This document shows, in pieces, positions 33,366-43,439 of a stretch of DNA of 64,000 nt. Position numbers and translations under genes: made by a program. Position 1 is the first letter of the stretch; every line of letters begins with the position of its first letter. The DNA lies in assembly GCA_017893485.1 (NCBI GenBank), contig CM030368.1:112300220-112364219 (forward strand), written 5' to 3'. The stretch is from Hemerocallis citrina (taxonomy: Eukaryota > Streptophyta > Magnoliopsida > Asparagales > Asphodelaceae). Below the pieces are notes generated by a model, which was not told the origin of the DNA, ran no database searches, and worked only from the letters and a program-made list of their open reading frames with translations.

Positions 33366-33629
33366 CTACTAATTTTTACATTGCTCGAAAAAAATTTTGT
33401 AAAAAGGTTTGTAAATATAACATATAATGTAGTTCAATTAATGAGAACAATTTATTATAAATTATTCAAACACTACTTTAACCCTACTAAAACCCGCTAC
33501 AAAAAATCTGTTCATAAAATTTTATATAATTACCTATCCAGAGAAGTTTGTTACACGATTTCAACTTTTAAAGTAAACCAATAAATTTTTTAAACATTTA
33601 TGTTCATTCAACGAATTTGGTTTAAAACT
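33366..33629. other. AT-rich spacer
   Basis: Very AT-rich. The short ORF here (33357-33584) has no recognisable domain and I do not treat it as a gene. Confidence 0.4.
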
Positions 33630-34341
33630 TACAGTGTCAACAGGTAACGGCTAGGGTAACGGGCTTATTGTAGGGTTACGGTAGGGTTAAGTAGAAATAT
33701 TATGAAAATAGGGTTAGAGTAATTTTAAACATTATGAAAATAAATAATAGGGTTGAAAATCGTAAAAGGTTTAATACAAATGAATCTAACCCTACGAACT
33801 ACTCTCACCCAAGTCGTAACCCTACGGTAGGGTTAGAGTCAGGTTTGCAATTAGGGTCCAAACAAGGTTAGAGCAGGGTTAGGATAAGGTTGTAGGTTTA
33901 GAAAATGTTAGAGATAAGGTTAGAGAAGGTTAGAGATAAGGTTAGAGTAGGTTAGGGTAGTTCGTAGGGTTAGAGTAGGGTTATAGTAGGTTTGGATAGT
34001 TAAAGTAGGGTTAGAGTAATTTTAAATATTATGAAATTAAATAATATAGTTGAAAATATGAAAAAATTTATAACAAATTGTAAATAACCTTACGAACTCT
34101 CTAACCCTAATGTAACCCTATGAACTTGTAGGGTTACAGCTAGGGTTATAGGATTATTGTAAGGTTATGGTAGGGTTTGGGTAGTTCTTACGATAAAAAT
34201 AGGGTTACGGGTTCTGTAAAATCCAACTTCTTAACACTTCTTAACCCATAGGTTAGCGTAGTCAACCCGTAGGTTAGAGTAGGTTAGATTTCTAACCCTA
34301 GCCGTAACCCTACTATAACCCTAAGGTGCTGCCAAGCCGTA
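33630..34341. repeat. Degenerate telomere-like repeat field
   Basis: Dense tagggtta, gttagggt and their complement taaccctac, mixed on both strands over about 0.7 kb (for example 33920-34020 and 34300-34350). Purer runs lie nearby at 34500-34570 and 35650-35706, the latter with three consecutive ccctaa units. It is too irregular for a true telomere. Confidence 0.7.
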
Positions 34342-34753
34342 ACCCTATTTTTGTAAAAGCAAGTTAACGATTTGTACTACATGTTAGGATTATTGCCATG
34401 TTGTACATGTGCTTCCACATGTTGTAAAGTGAAATCTAAATGTGGGGATCTACAAATATTAACCTAATTAATCAAAACAAATAACAAACACAAACTACTA
34501 ACCCTTAACCCTACCTTACCCAACCCTAACCCTACACTAACCCTACCTTACCCTATCCCTAACCCTAGGTTAGTTATCAAATTTTATTTTTTTCAACTTT
34601 TACACCACCTTTAATGTTAACGATTTTATATTGGTTAGTTACATGGTAATAAATAGAATAATAAAAAATATAAACAATTATGGGCAAATTAATGTCACTT
34701 TGCACAGTTCAGGAGACAATGTTTGCAAAGAGCGAAGAGAAATTTCTAGAAAG
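34342..34753 (+). repeat. 0.4-kb direct repeat, copy 1
   Basis: Matches 35503-35892: tttttgtaaaagcaa, atgttaggattattgccatg, aacctaattaatcaaaacaa, a ccctaac run, and caattatgggca, ending aatttctagaaag. No ORF. Confidence 0.85.
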
Positions 34754-35502
34754 TATAAATATCATACATACATGGACATATTCAACAACCTAAGTTAACT
34801 TGAATCATCTGGTTCTTCTTTTATATCCTCGATCCTTGTGCTTTTTCTCTTCAAATTGGACACCAAATGTAGTAGAACAAGTTCAATATGGAAAAAACCT
34901 AAAGTACATAACCACATGTAGATCCCCACATGTAGGCTGCATATATGAAAAACCACATGTAGATCCCCACATGTAGCCTATATATAGGGAAAACCATACG
35001 TAACAATCAATAAAATATGATATGTAGGGTTAAGGTTACTGTGGTCTCCCCACATGTCGCTCCTTTTGTTTTTACTGTGGTCTCCCCACAGTAAAGGAAT
35101 GGAAAATCCACATATTGTATAGTGAAATATAATAATAGGCCCATTATGGACTTGTTCTACATGTGGAATCTACATGTGGTGCCCACTAAATGAACACTCC
35201 ATTGCTTGCCATAGACTTACCAAAATTTTTCTTAGTAAGGGGAAAACTATGGAGAGAAAAAGAGCAAGGACCCAGTAAGAAAAAGTACGAGTCTACTATT
35301 ATATTTTACTCTACAAATTGGGCACCATATGTACAACGCCACAATATGGAACCCAATAATATAGCGATAGCTTGAACCAAATTTGTACATCCTCACATGC
35401 ATGTACAAGAAGACCAATACGGATGTGGAATATTGGAAAAGCGGTCAAAATAGGGACCATCATGTATTGGGAAACCGTAACAGAAAAAGTATTGGAAAAG
35501 CC
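34754..35502. other. Spacer with short direct repeats
   Basis: Contains a duplicated ccacatgtagatccccacatgta segment (about 34911 and 34952) and a duplicated tactgtggtctccccaca (35037, 35075). No domain-bearing ORF. Confidence 0.5.
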
Positions 35503-35892
35503 TAACCTTTTTTTTTGTAAAAGCAAATTAACGACTTGTACTACATGTTAGGATTATTGCCATGTTGTACATGTGGTTCCACATGTTGCAAAGTGAGATA
35601 TACAAATATTAACCTAATTAATCAAAACAAAAAAAACAAATGTATACTACTAACCCTTAACCCTACCTTCCCCTAACCCTAGCCCTAACCCTAACCCTAA
35701 CCCTAGGTTAGTTATGAAATTGTATTTTTTGAACTTTTACACCACATTTAATGTAAACGATTTTATATTGGTTAGTTACGTGGCAATAAATGAAAATTAA
35801 TAAAAATTATAAACAATTATGGGCATATTAATGTCACTTTGCAGAGTTCAAGAGACAATGGTCGTAAAGAGTGAAGAGAAATTTCTAGAAAG
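35503..35892 (+). repeat. 0.4-kb direct repeat, copy 2
   Basis: Second copy of 34342-34753 at an offset of about 1.15 kb, with small indels. Its telomere-like run is (ccctaa)3-4 at 35672-35706. Confidence 0.85.
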
Positions 35893-35904
35893 CCCAAAAT
35901 TTCT

Positions 35905-36376
35905 TTCTACGTAACTCGTTCTTGTGAAGAACGGGTTAAGTGACCTTAACCCGTTATTCATAAGAACGGGTTAAGTAGATAGATTTAGGCAGTCTATTAT
36001 GAAAACTTGGGTGAGGTCCTGGCCAATAACTCTCTACCTAACCCGTTCTTGTAAATAACGGGTTAAGGTTACTTAACCCGTTCTTTATAATAACGGGTTA
36101 AAGAGAGCGATATTGGCAGTACTTTGGTCTGTAGGAGTTAAAGGACTGCTAATATCGCTCTACCTAACCCGTTGTCATGAATAACGGGTTAAGTTCACTT
36201 AACCCGTTGTTCACAATGACGGGTTAAGAAGAACCATATTAGCAGAACTTTATTATGACTTGGTCTGTAGGCTTCCAAAGGACTGTGAATATCTCTCTAT
36301 TTAACCCGTCATTAGTGATAACGGGCTAAGCTCAATTAACTCGTTATCGTCAATAACGGGTTAAGTATAGATATTT
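35905..36376. repeat. Palindromic AACCCGTTA cluster C
   Basis: About three hairpin units of ttaacccgttctt or ttaacccgttgt with complements, linked by acttggtctgtag-like segments (about 36118, 36258). It continues right into ggctgtatacattttcgctgatac, which resembles the sequence right of cluster A, so A and C look like direct copies. Confidence 0.82.
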
Positions 36377-36775
36377 GTGCAACACTTTTGTCTGTGTTTG
36401 GCTGTATACATTTTCGCTGATACAGAAACGACTTCATCAAATGTTGTTCACAAATTCACTTCACATCACATCAAAGTATATAATACAACATATATCTTCA
36501 CAAGAAATTTAAAGCATATAAATGTACAATGTCAACCAAACCACATAATTAATTGAAATCAATACAATTATCCAAAATTTACACAAAAATTATATATATC
36601 AAGTTGCACATGTCCAAAATAAAAAAATTAGAAATGAAGATGTTCTCTACGTTGGCTTGCACAGCATGCCCGGTATTCACCTACAATAATTTTCAACATA
36701 GAAATAAACTATGTATTAGTTACTGGAATAACAAAATCAACAACCAAATTTTAAACTATTACAGAGTATTAGAGA
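36377..36775. other. 3' flank of the PMD gene
   Basis: AT-rich; no gene recognised. A short ORF (36553-36816, plus) overlaps the PMD end and looks like chance. Confidence 0.45.
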
Positions 36776-39015
36776 CTACCGTTTACGACCACGTGGCTTG
36801 TGACCGCTTGGTGTGAATTGATCGGGAGGGTTCCGCTTCCTTTGAGGATTTCGCCGTCTGCCTTGTGTCTCGAGGGAATCAGGATCATCCGACCACTGTT
36901 CCTCATCAACATCTTCGGGATTTTGCTGTTGTTGTAGTTGTTGTGGCTCGGCGATGTGAATTCTCGGCCTTGTCATGCTCTTTCGCCTAGAACCCGTTGC
37001 TGGCAAGTTGGCTTTCAAATACGCCTCAAGTTGTGGACCTTCACCTACGTCCTTAAGAGTACAACGACACGACGCTAGCATCTCCTGCATTACGTCCTTG
37101 AAGCTCTCGGGTACCCTAGTCTTCAAGACGCGAGCAGCTGTTCGAACGTTCTCCCATGTGTTTTCAATCTACATTTGGTGAAAAATTTCAATTTAAACAT
37201 CATTCATACTTAACGGCATCACTTAATTACAGTACATGCATATGAACTATATGAAATTTGACTAACCATTTTTCAATATGTCTCAGCCTTTGGTTGGTAC
37301 ATCGGCTGGGAGGAGGAATATGCTGGAGCTGGTTCTGCCTAGGTAGGGGGAATCGGAATTTGCACACCGGCTAGTACAGCGGCCTTTGGAGAAACATTCA
37401 ACCGTGTTACCTGCTTGTACCACATCATGTATGCCTACTGGAGGGAGCCATCATATGGTATCGTGACGAACATCATATTCGGTGTCATTTTTCGCCGCAT
37501 GGTGTTCTAGTTGGCCACATGGTAACGATGGTAATCAGCCCAATCGAAGTTGGGCACACGTCCCATTCCCCTCACCTCGTGCAACTTTTTATCATAAGAC
37601 CTGACATCGGGAATCTTTTGTTGATATCCAAATTGCCGCAAGACCCTATTAGGATACTGGAACTTGACCACTCCAAAATTCACAAGAGGTACAGCCATCA
37701 ACCAAAGGGTATTGTCTAAACAGACTGGTGGAACCCGTTGCAACCTATCGGTCGAGTACGGTTCCCAATTGACGAACTCATCTCGCAGGTTATCTAACTC
37801 ATCTCTGTAGGAGGTTAAAGATTGGCGTGGGTTATCGACCCATGTGTGCTGCCCCGCCCAATATGCTCCTAGAGGAGGTAACAACTTCGCTAGCCCTGGG
37901 TCGGCCAACCAATCTGGTGTAACCTCAACAATACTAGGACGTCCGATGTGGATGCGTTCCCAACTCCAGATCTGCAGTAGCACCATCGGGCCACCCATTT
38001 GTACGACACCTAAAGAACATGTACACAAATTCCTATATAGTAGCGCCAATGCCGCACTCCCCCTACTGAAACAACTCGTATACCGAAAATTTTCCAACAA
38101 CCATAGGTACATTAGCGACACGGTTGATCCAGATGAGTTCGGAAAGATCACTCCCCCTATCATACTAAAAATGTATGCACGTGCATAGTACCTTAGGGTT
38201 TGCTCGTCCGAATCGGGGGCCAAATATTCCTCCTTGAACTGAAATTTTAACCAACTGATGTACAGTGATTTACCATCGAATGTTTCATCCATCACTTCAG
38301 CTTCTGCTTTATCTTTCACAGCTTCTATTTGTTCATACAATAAATCTTCATCAAAATCTGCGGGCACATTATCAAGGATTTATTTTTCAGCGACCTCTCT
38401 TCTTTGGAGAACTATCAACTGGAGGTCGATACCGAGTAAATCACGAACAACTTCAACTCGATCGAAGTCCATGTTCCCCGTCACGGCAACCCCATCTATT
38501 GATAGCCCAGTTATCATTGCCACATCTTGTAGGGTCACCGTTATCTCACCCACTGGTAGGTGGAATGTGTGGGTCTCCAGCCTTCATCGCTCGACTAGAG
38601 CTGTAAGTAGTGGCCGATCTAGCTTCACTGAACCCATGAATTTTGCTCCGTAGAAACTGGCCTCCACTAAGTATGGCATGATATGGGGGTCGAAAGGAAG
38701 AACCGCGTGCTTCTGGAAGTTACATTTTTTATCGGACCCATTCCACACGGCTTCGGATCGGTGTTTGGGTTGCAAGGTGAGTATGCTTGTGTCCACGGGT
38801 CCAGGTGATGTAACGGGAACTGAGAACGACGGACCTGCCTCAGCAGATGTGGATTGACGGCCACCAACCTACACGAATAAAGATAACAAATGTTATTATT
38901 GAGATAATGTTACATATTCGTATTTAAAACCAATAATAATAATCAATCTTACCTCAGTAGTTGGTGCGCCACTAGTGGTACCGGACGGGCTTCTCGGTTG
39001 TCTTGTTCTAGCCAT
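36776..39015 (-). pseudogene. Plant mobile domain (PMD, MAIN-like) gene carried by the MULE
   Basis: Exon 1 (38953-39015) encodes MARTRQPRSPSGTTSGAPTTE. A GT-AG intron (38869-38952) follows. The main exon runs from 38868 to 37267 in one frame. A second intron (37169-37266) precedes the last exon (36776-37168), whose basic, Gln-rich tail ends KPRGRKR. PMD hallmarks are RLETHTFHLPVGEITVTLQD near 38570, GLSIDGVAVTG, then YLWLLENF, CSLGVVQMGGPMVLLQIWSW and the aromatic NFDWADYHRYH region near 37520. PMD proteins (MAIN, MAIL1) act in nuclear silencing and genome stability in Arabidopsis; many others are transposon-borne. In-frame stops near 38584, 38380, 37507, 37440, 37340 and 37275, several from Trp codons, inactivate it. 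No frameshift is seen. Confidence 0.85.
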
Positions 39016-39124
39016 TTATCTATGTACCAAAAAATTTAAATGTGGTTGGTACAAATGACAACAAAAAAAAACATACCGAGATTGTGAGAAAAAATGCATA
39101 AATGAAAACAAAAAAAAGGACTGA

Positions 39125-41407
39125 AGATCAAATTGGTTGAATTCATGTAGCATAAGTCACCCCAACTTGTGGAAGTGAGTTTCAACACTCAGTTGGAGAG
39201 ATACGGGCGTGTAAGATGGTTTTGGTTGTAAAAACCCAAATAAACCGATACACGGCCGTATATCTCGAACCGTAATATGAAACCCACTTCTACATGTTGG
39301 GGTGGGTTGTGTTGAGTGAGATCAGCTTACTCGCAAAGTTTCGTATTTTTTGGAGGCAGTTTGCAAGGTTTTCAACTCTAACCGCACTAAAAATATTCTA
39401 AGTCATTAACCTCTAATGCGAGGAACGTGAGAAAACCGCACAAACGGCATCAAAACTTTTCCACTTAGTCAAATTCACGTAGCACAAACCACCCAAACTT
39501 GTAGAAGTGAGTTTCGATTCACGGTTTGCGAGATACGACCGTATACCGCTTTATTAGGTTTTTTTAAAACCAAAAGCGATACACGGCCGTATATCTCGAA
39601 CCGTGATTCAAAAACCATTTCTACAAGTTGGGGTGCCTTGTGGTGCGTGAGATCAACCTACTGGCAAAGTTTCGTATTTTTTAGAGGCAGTTTGTAAGGT
39701 TTTCAACTTTAACCGCACTAAAAATATTGTAAGTCATTAACTTACAATGCGAGGAATGTGATAAAAATACACAAACGGCATCCAAATTTTATAAACCTTT
39801 ACAACTTAGTCGATTTCACGTAGCGCAAGCCATCCGAACTTATAGAAGTGAATTTCGACTCACGGTTTGCGAGATACGTCCGTATACCGCTTTCTTAGGT
39901 TTTTTTAAACCAAAAGCGATACACGACCTTATATCTCGAATCGTGAATCGAAACCCACTTCTACAAGTTGGAGTGGCTTGTGCTATATGAGATCAACCTA
40001 CTGGTTAAGTTTCGTATTTTTTGGAGGCCGTTGACAAGGTTTTCAACTCTAACCGCACTTAAAAAATTCTAAGTCTAAAACTTCTAATGCGAGGCACTTG
40101 AGAAAACCACACAAACGACATCCGAAAATTATAAAACTTTTCGGTTTGGTCGAATTCACGTAGCGCAAGCCATCCGAACTTGTAGAAGCGAGTTTCGAGT
40201 CACGGTTTGCGAGATACGGCCGTGTACCGCTTTACTTGGTTTTTTTCAACCGAAAGCGATACGCGGCCGTATCTCTCCAACCGTGAGTCGAAACTCACTT
40301 CTACAACTTGGGTTGGCTTCTCATAGGGGACACCAACCAACTCGCAAAGTTTTAAATTTTTTGGATATCGTTTGAAGGGTAATGTAGTCTAACCGCACTT
40401 AAAAAATTCTAAGTCTAAAACTTCTAATGCGAGGCACTTGAGAAAACTGCACAAACGACATCCGAAAATTTGGTCGAATTCACGTAGCGCAAGCCACCCG
40501 AACTTGTAGAAGCGAGTTTCGAGTCACGGTATGCGAGATACGGCTGTGTACCCCTTTACTTAGTTTTTTTCAACCGAAAGCGATACGCGACCGTATATCT
40601 CGAACCGTGAGTTGAAACTCACTTCTATAACTTGGGGTGGCTTGTACTACGTGAGACCAACCTACTCGCAAAGTTTTATATTTTTTGGAAGTCGTTTGCA
40701 GGGTTTTCAACCATAACCGCACTGAAAAGTTTCTAACTAATTTTGTATATACAATTCTAGTTCTACAAATTACTAACGCAAGCAAAAAATTTCGACGATT
40801 GAATATACTTAAAGTCAACTCAATTCTACATCTAAAATCTACTAAGGCAAATAAATTTTTTCCCACTTTCTAAATAATTTAGTATACACAAATTGAAAAA
40901 TAAACACAAATATAGATTACTGAGGTAAAGAACTAGTGAATACCTTACAAAATAGGTCCAAATGAAACCAAAGAATCAATTTGGGGGAGAACTAGGGTTT
41001 CGATTTTGTTTCGAAGAGGGGATGAGAGAGTAGGATTTCAAAGTTTGGAGTAGATATTGGGAGAGAGGAGGGGGAGCGGACGGAGGTTTAGATCATGGAT
41101 TAGGTGGATTAGGGTTTTTTTGGTTTTGGGTTCGTCGAAGAAAGAAGAAAGAGCGAGAGAGAGAATTGTCGAAGAAGACGATCTGAATGTAGATACAAAT
41201 GAATATAGATTGCCTTAACCCGTTCTTGGGAAGGACGGGTTAAGGCCATTTTTTTTAATAAAATTTAGCCTTAAGCCGTCCTTCCCAACGATGGGTTATG
41301 GCAAAATTTTATAAAAAAATATATGGGCCGTTGGATCAAAGATCCAACGGTCCAGATGAAAGTTCGCACGGGTCTGTGCACACAGACCCGTTTGCAACGG
41401 AAGAAGA

Positions 41408-41410
<3 letters not shown>
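39125..41410 (-). repeat. Right TIR of the MULE (about 2.3 kb)
   Basis: Reverse complement of the left TIR. Tandem units of about 340 bp are marked by gagatacg at 39198, 39530, 39871, 40211 and 40535, about one more unit than the left TIR. The outer 500 bp end gaagaagactc at 41410. The PMD gene starts about 110 bp inside its inner edge. Confidence 0.88.
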
Positions 41411-41452
<42 letters not shown>

Positions 41453-41871
41453 ATAGATGAGAATGGCATGATTTGTAATTAAATGAATAGTAGGTTGGGG
41501 GGGACATTGAGATGAAAAAAATAATGTTGGCTGTTGTTGAGACGTGACGATGACATCACCATGAAAAAGGGGGGCCCACCCGTTGGTGAGGTGAAAGACA
41601 GGTGCTGTTTTTGAAGGGGTGTGACGTGGCCCTTAGGGAGGTGTGCAGGAATTTAAGACAACGGGATTTGATTGCGGGATTGTTGAGATTAATCCCATAT
41701 CGGGAGTATACAATATTAGTTAGTATTAAAATATAATTTCCCATGATCAAGAGTCACATAATTGGTTAACCACCTTTTGAGAGGCAGCCTATGGTGGGTA
41801 GTTGTACTGTAAGCATTAATTTGTCTTCTAAAATAATAAAAATTGTCTGAGTATTGGGGAGGGGCGTCACA
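41411..41871 (+). repeat. 3' LTR of TRIM-like element, right piece
   Basis: Resumes the LTR after the MULE: (TC)n then (TA)n, taatagatgagaatgg, and ends ggggcgtcaca at 41871. The (TC)n tract is absent from the 5' LTR. Confidence 0.9.
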
Positions 41872-41971
41872 TGTTTTATGGTTTTCACACGGATCCATGA
41901 CTGGGTTTCAGAATTTTTTTAAATTTATTTTCGCTGCTTATTTATTCTGTGATAGACTTTGAAACCTAACA
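41872..41971 (+). mobile_element. Copia-type solo LTR, right part
   Basis: Continues from 25645. It ends gaaacctaaca, the complement-type end of the TGTTGG start, and is followed by acata (41972-41976), the target duplication partner of acgta at 24255. Confidence 0.75.
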
Positions 41972-42133
41972 ACATATGCATTTGTAAGCCTTCAACTTAA
42001 CTTCTTATTAATTAAAGTTGTGTTTTGCCTTTATGGATTGCAATTCGCACATAAACTTGCAACATAACTATTCTAACTCAGTTCCTGTTTTCACTTATCT
42101 CGGCTCAATTTAGTATTGAACCCCATTTCACTT

Positions 42134-42929
42134 ATGGCACACTTTAGTAATTTACTTGATATGATGTTTGAGGTCGATGACCTTGATGTCTACTCTGATG
42201 ATGATTGCTACCTTTAGCATTAATGGTCATAGAAGAAGAAGATGAACTAATTACAAGAGGACGAAGTGCACATCGTTATGGTTCTATTCCAAGCCACGCT
42301 ATTATTCATCACCAGAGAGCTCAATGTCATGAAAGACTTTCCCATGACTATTTTTCTGAAAGACTTGTATATCCTCCTCATTTCTTTCGAAAGAGATTCT
42401 GGATGAGAAGTCATCTTTTTCTAAGAATTCAATATGCTGTCGAAGCTTATGATTAATACTTCATTCAAAGAAGGGATGCTTGTGGAGTTCTTGGATTGTC
42501 TTCACTTCAACAGATGACAGCCGCAATAAGGATGCTTGCTTATGGGGTATCAACATATTTAGTTGATGATCACGTATGTATTGGAGAAAGCACTGCAATT
42601 GAGAGTCTTCGTCATTTTGTCAAGGCCATTGTTAGACTATTTGGCGATGAATACTTAAAGTCACCAAACAATTATGACATTACTAGATTGCTCGCAATGA
42701 TTTCAGGTATGTTGGGAAATATTGATTGTATGCACTGGAAGTGGAAAAATTGTCTAGCTGGACGGCAAGGAATATATACTAGCCACATTCATAAACCTAC
42801 AGTTATTTTAGAAGTTGTGCCTTCACATGATCTTTGGATATGACATGCATTCTTTGGATTACCAGGAGCTCTTAATGATATCAATGTGCTACACTGGTCT
42901 TCAATCTTTAATGATCTTGCTAATGGACG
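42134..42929 (+). pseudogene. PIF/Harbinger transposase, 3'-truncated
   Basis: It starts MAHFSNLLDMMFEVDDLD at 42134. A frameshift near 42205 leads to the main frame: HERLSHDYFSERLVYPPHFF, then RMLAYGVSTYLVDDHV, ESTAIESLRHFVKAIVRLFG, GMLGNIDCMHWKWKNC (first catalytic Asp) and GALNDINVLHWSSIF (second Asp). It stops being Harbinger at about 42929, before the catalytic Glu, where Tat-type sequence begins. Stops lie near 42454 and 42841. DDE transposases of this group cut and paste between TTA/TAA target duplications; no TIR was recognised. Its partner ORF1 is at 23254-24148. Confidence 0.88.
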
Positions 42930-43180
42930 TTTGTTTTGTTGATCAGATAGTGAGGTACGAGCCTCGGGGAAGAGGGCTTGAGGAAGAGGTCCGGATTCTC
43001 CGAGGCAAGTTGTGTCAGGCAGAGGGTACCATAGCCTGCCTTCGGAAGCAGGCAATTGACCGGGAAGGGGCGTTCGACATCTGCATTCATCGGTCGCAAG
43101 AGGTAGCACAGGAGCTGGCTTGTCTGAAGATGATAGTTCATGATGTCAACCCCCAAGAGATGATCGATCTATGGAAATAA
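42930..43180 (+). pseudogene. Duplicated coiled-coil exon of antisense gene
   Basis: Reads QIVRYEPRGRGLEEEVRIL and DICIHRSQEVAQELACLKM. It is a second copy of 44030-44240 (QIVRYVPRERGLEKEV; RIHRSQKVAQELARLKAL), about 1.09 kb downstream. The duplicate sits ahead of the conserved domain, the wrong order for the gene. Confidence 0.75.
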
Positions 43181-43439
43181 GCCCCTAACCCGAAGCTCCA
43201 AAAGACCTGAACTCCAACTTCAAATCAGCGAGGCTCTGAGAAGACAACACACTCAAGCTCCTCACAAACACAACCTGACCAAGCTCCAACTCCCGCAGAG
43301 CTGCCTTCGGGCAGACATGACCCAGAATACTCTGGTGGAGAGTGACCACGCCAACATCTAGGAGGCCTTTCACATTACCTGAAGGTTCACGCTGCTACTT
43401 CTAAGTGTTGGGATTCGGCAGATCGACTTTGCACATTTG
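43181..43439. other. Spacer upstream of the second antisense domain
   Basis: No clear coding frame; short peptides resemble antisense-gene coiled-coil sequence but are broken. Confidence 0.35.

Larger units (their letters stand above)
26443..41410. mobile_element. 15-kb MULE with very long TIRs and two convergent genes
   Basis: Both ends read GAGTCTTCT(g/t)CC(a/g)TTGCAAACGG when oriented inward, and the similarity continues for about 1.9 kb on the left and 2.3 kb on the right. The left gene (plus, 28372-30713) is a FAR1-type MULE transposase. The right gene (minus, 36776-39015) encodes a plant mobile domain protein. Both start at inner TIR edges and point at each other, the plan of maize MuDR. 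The insertion lies in the (TA)n tract of the TRIM 3' LTR. The 9-bp duplication usual for Mutator cannot be recognised because the left flank is TA repeats and the right flank is (TC)n. Confidence 0.9.

Noticed and set aside
33630..35706. A real interstitial telomere or chromosome end
   Set aside because: Units are degenerate and mixed in orientation, and lie inside a MULE with both TIRs.
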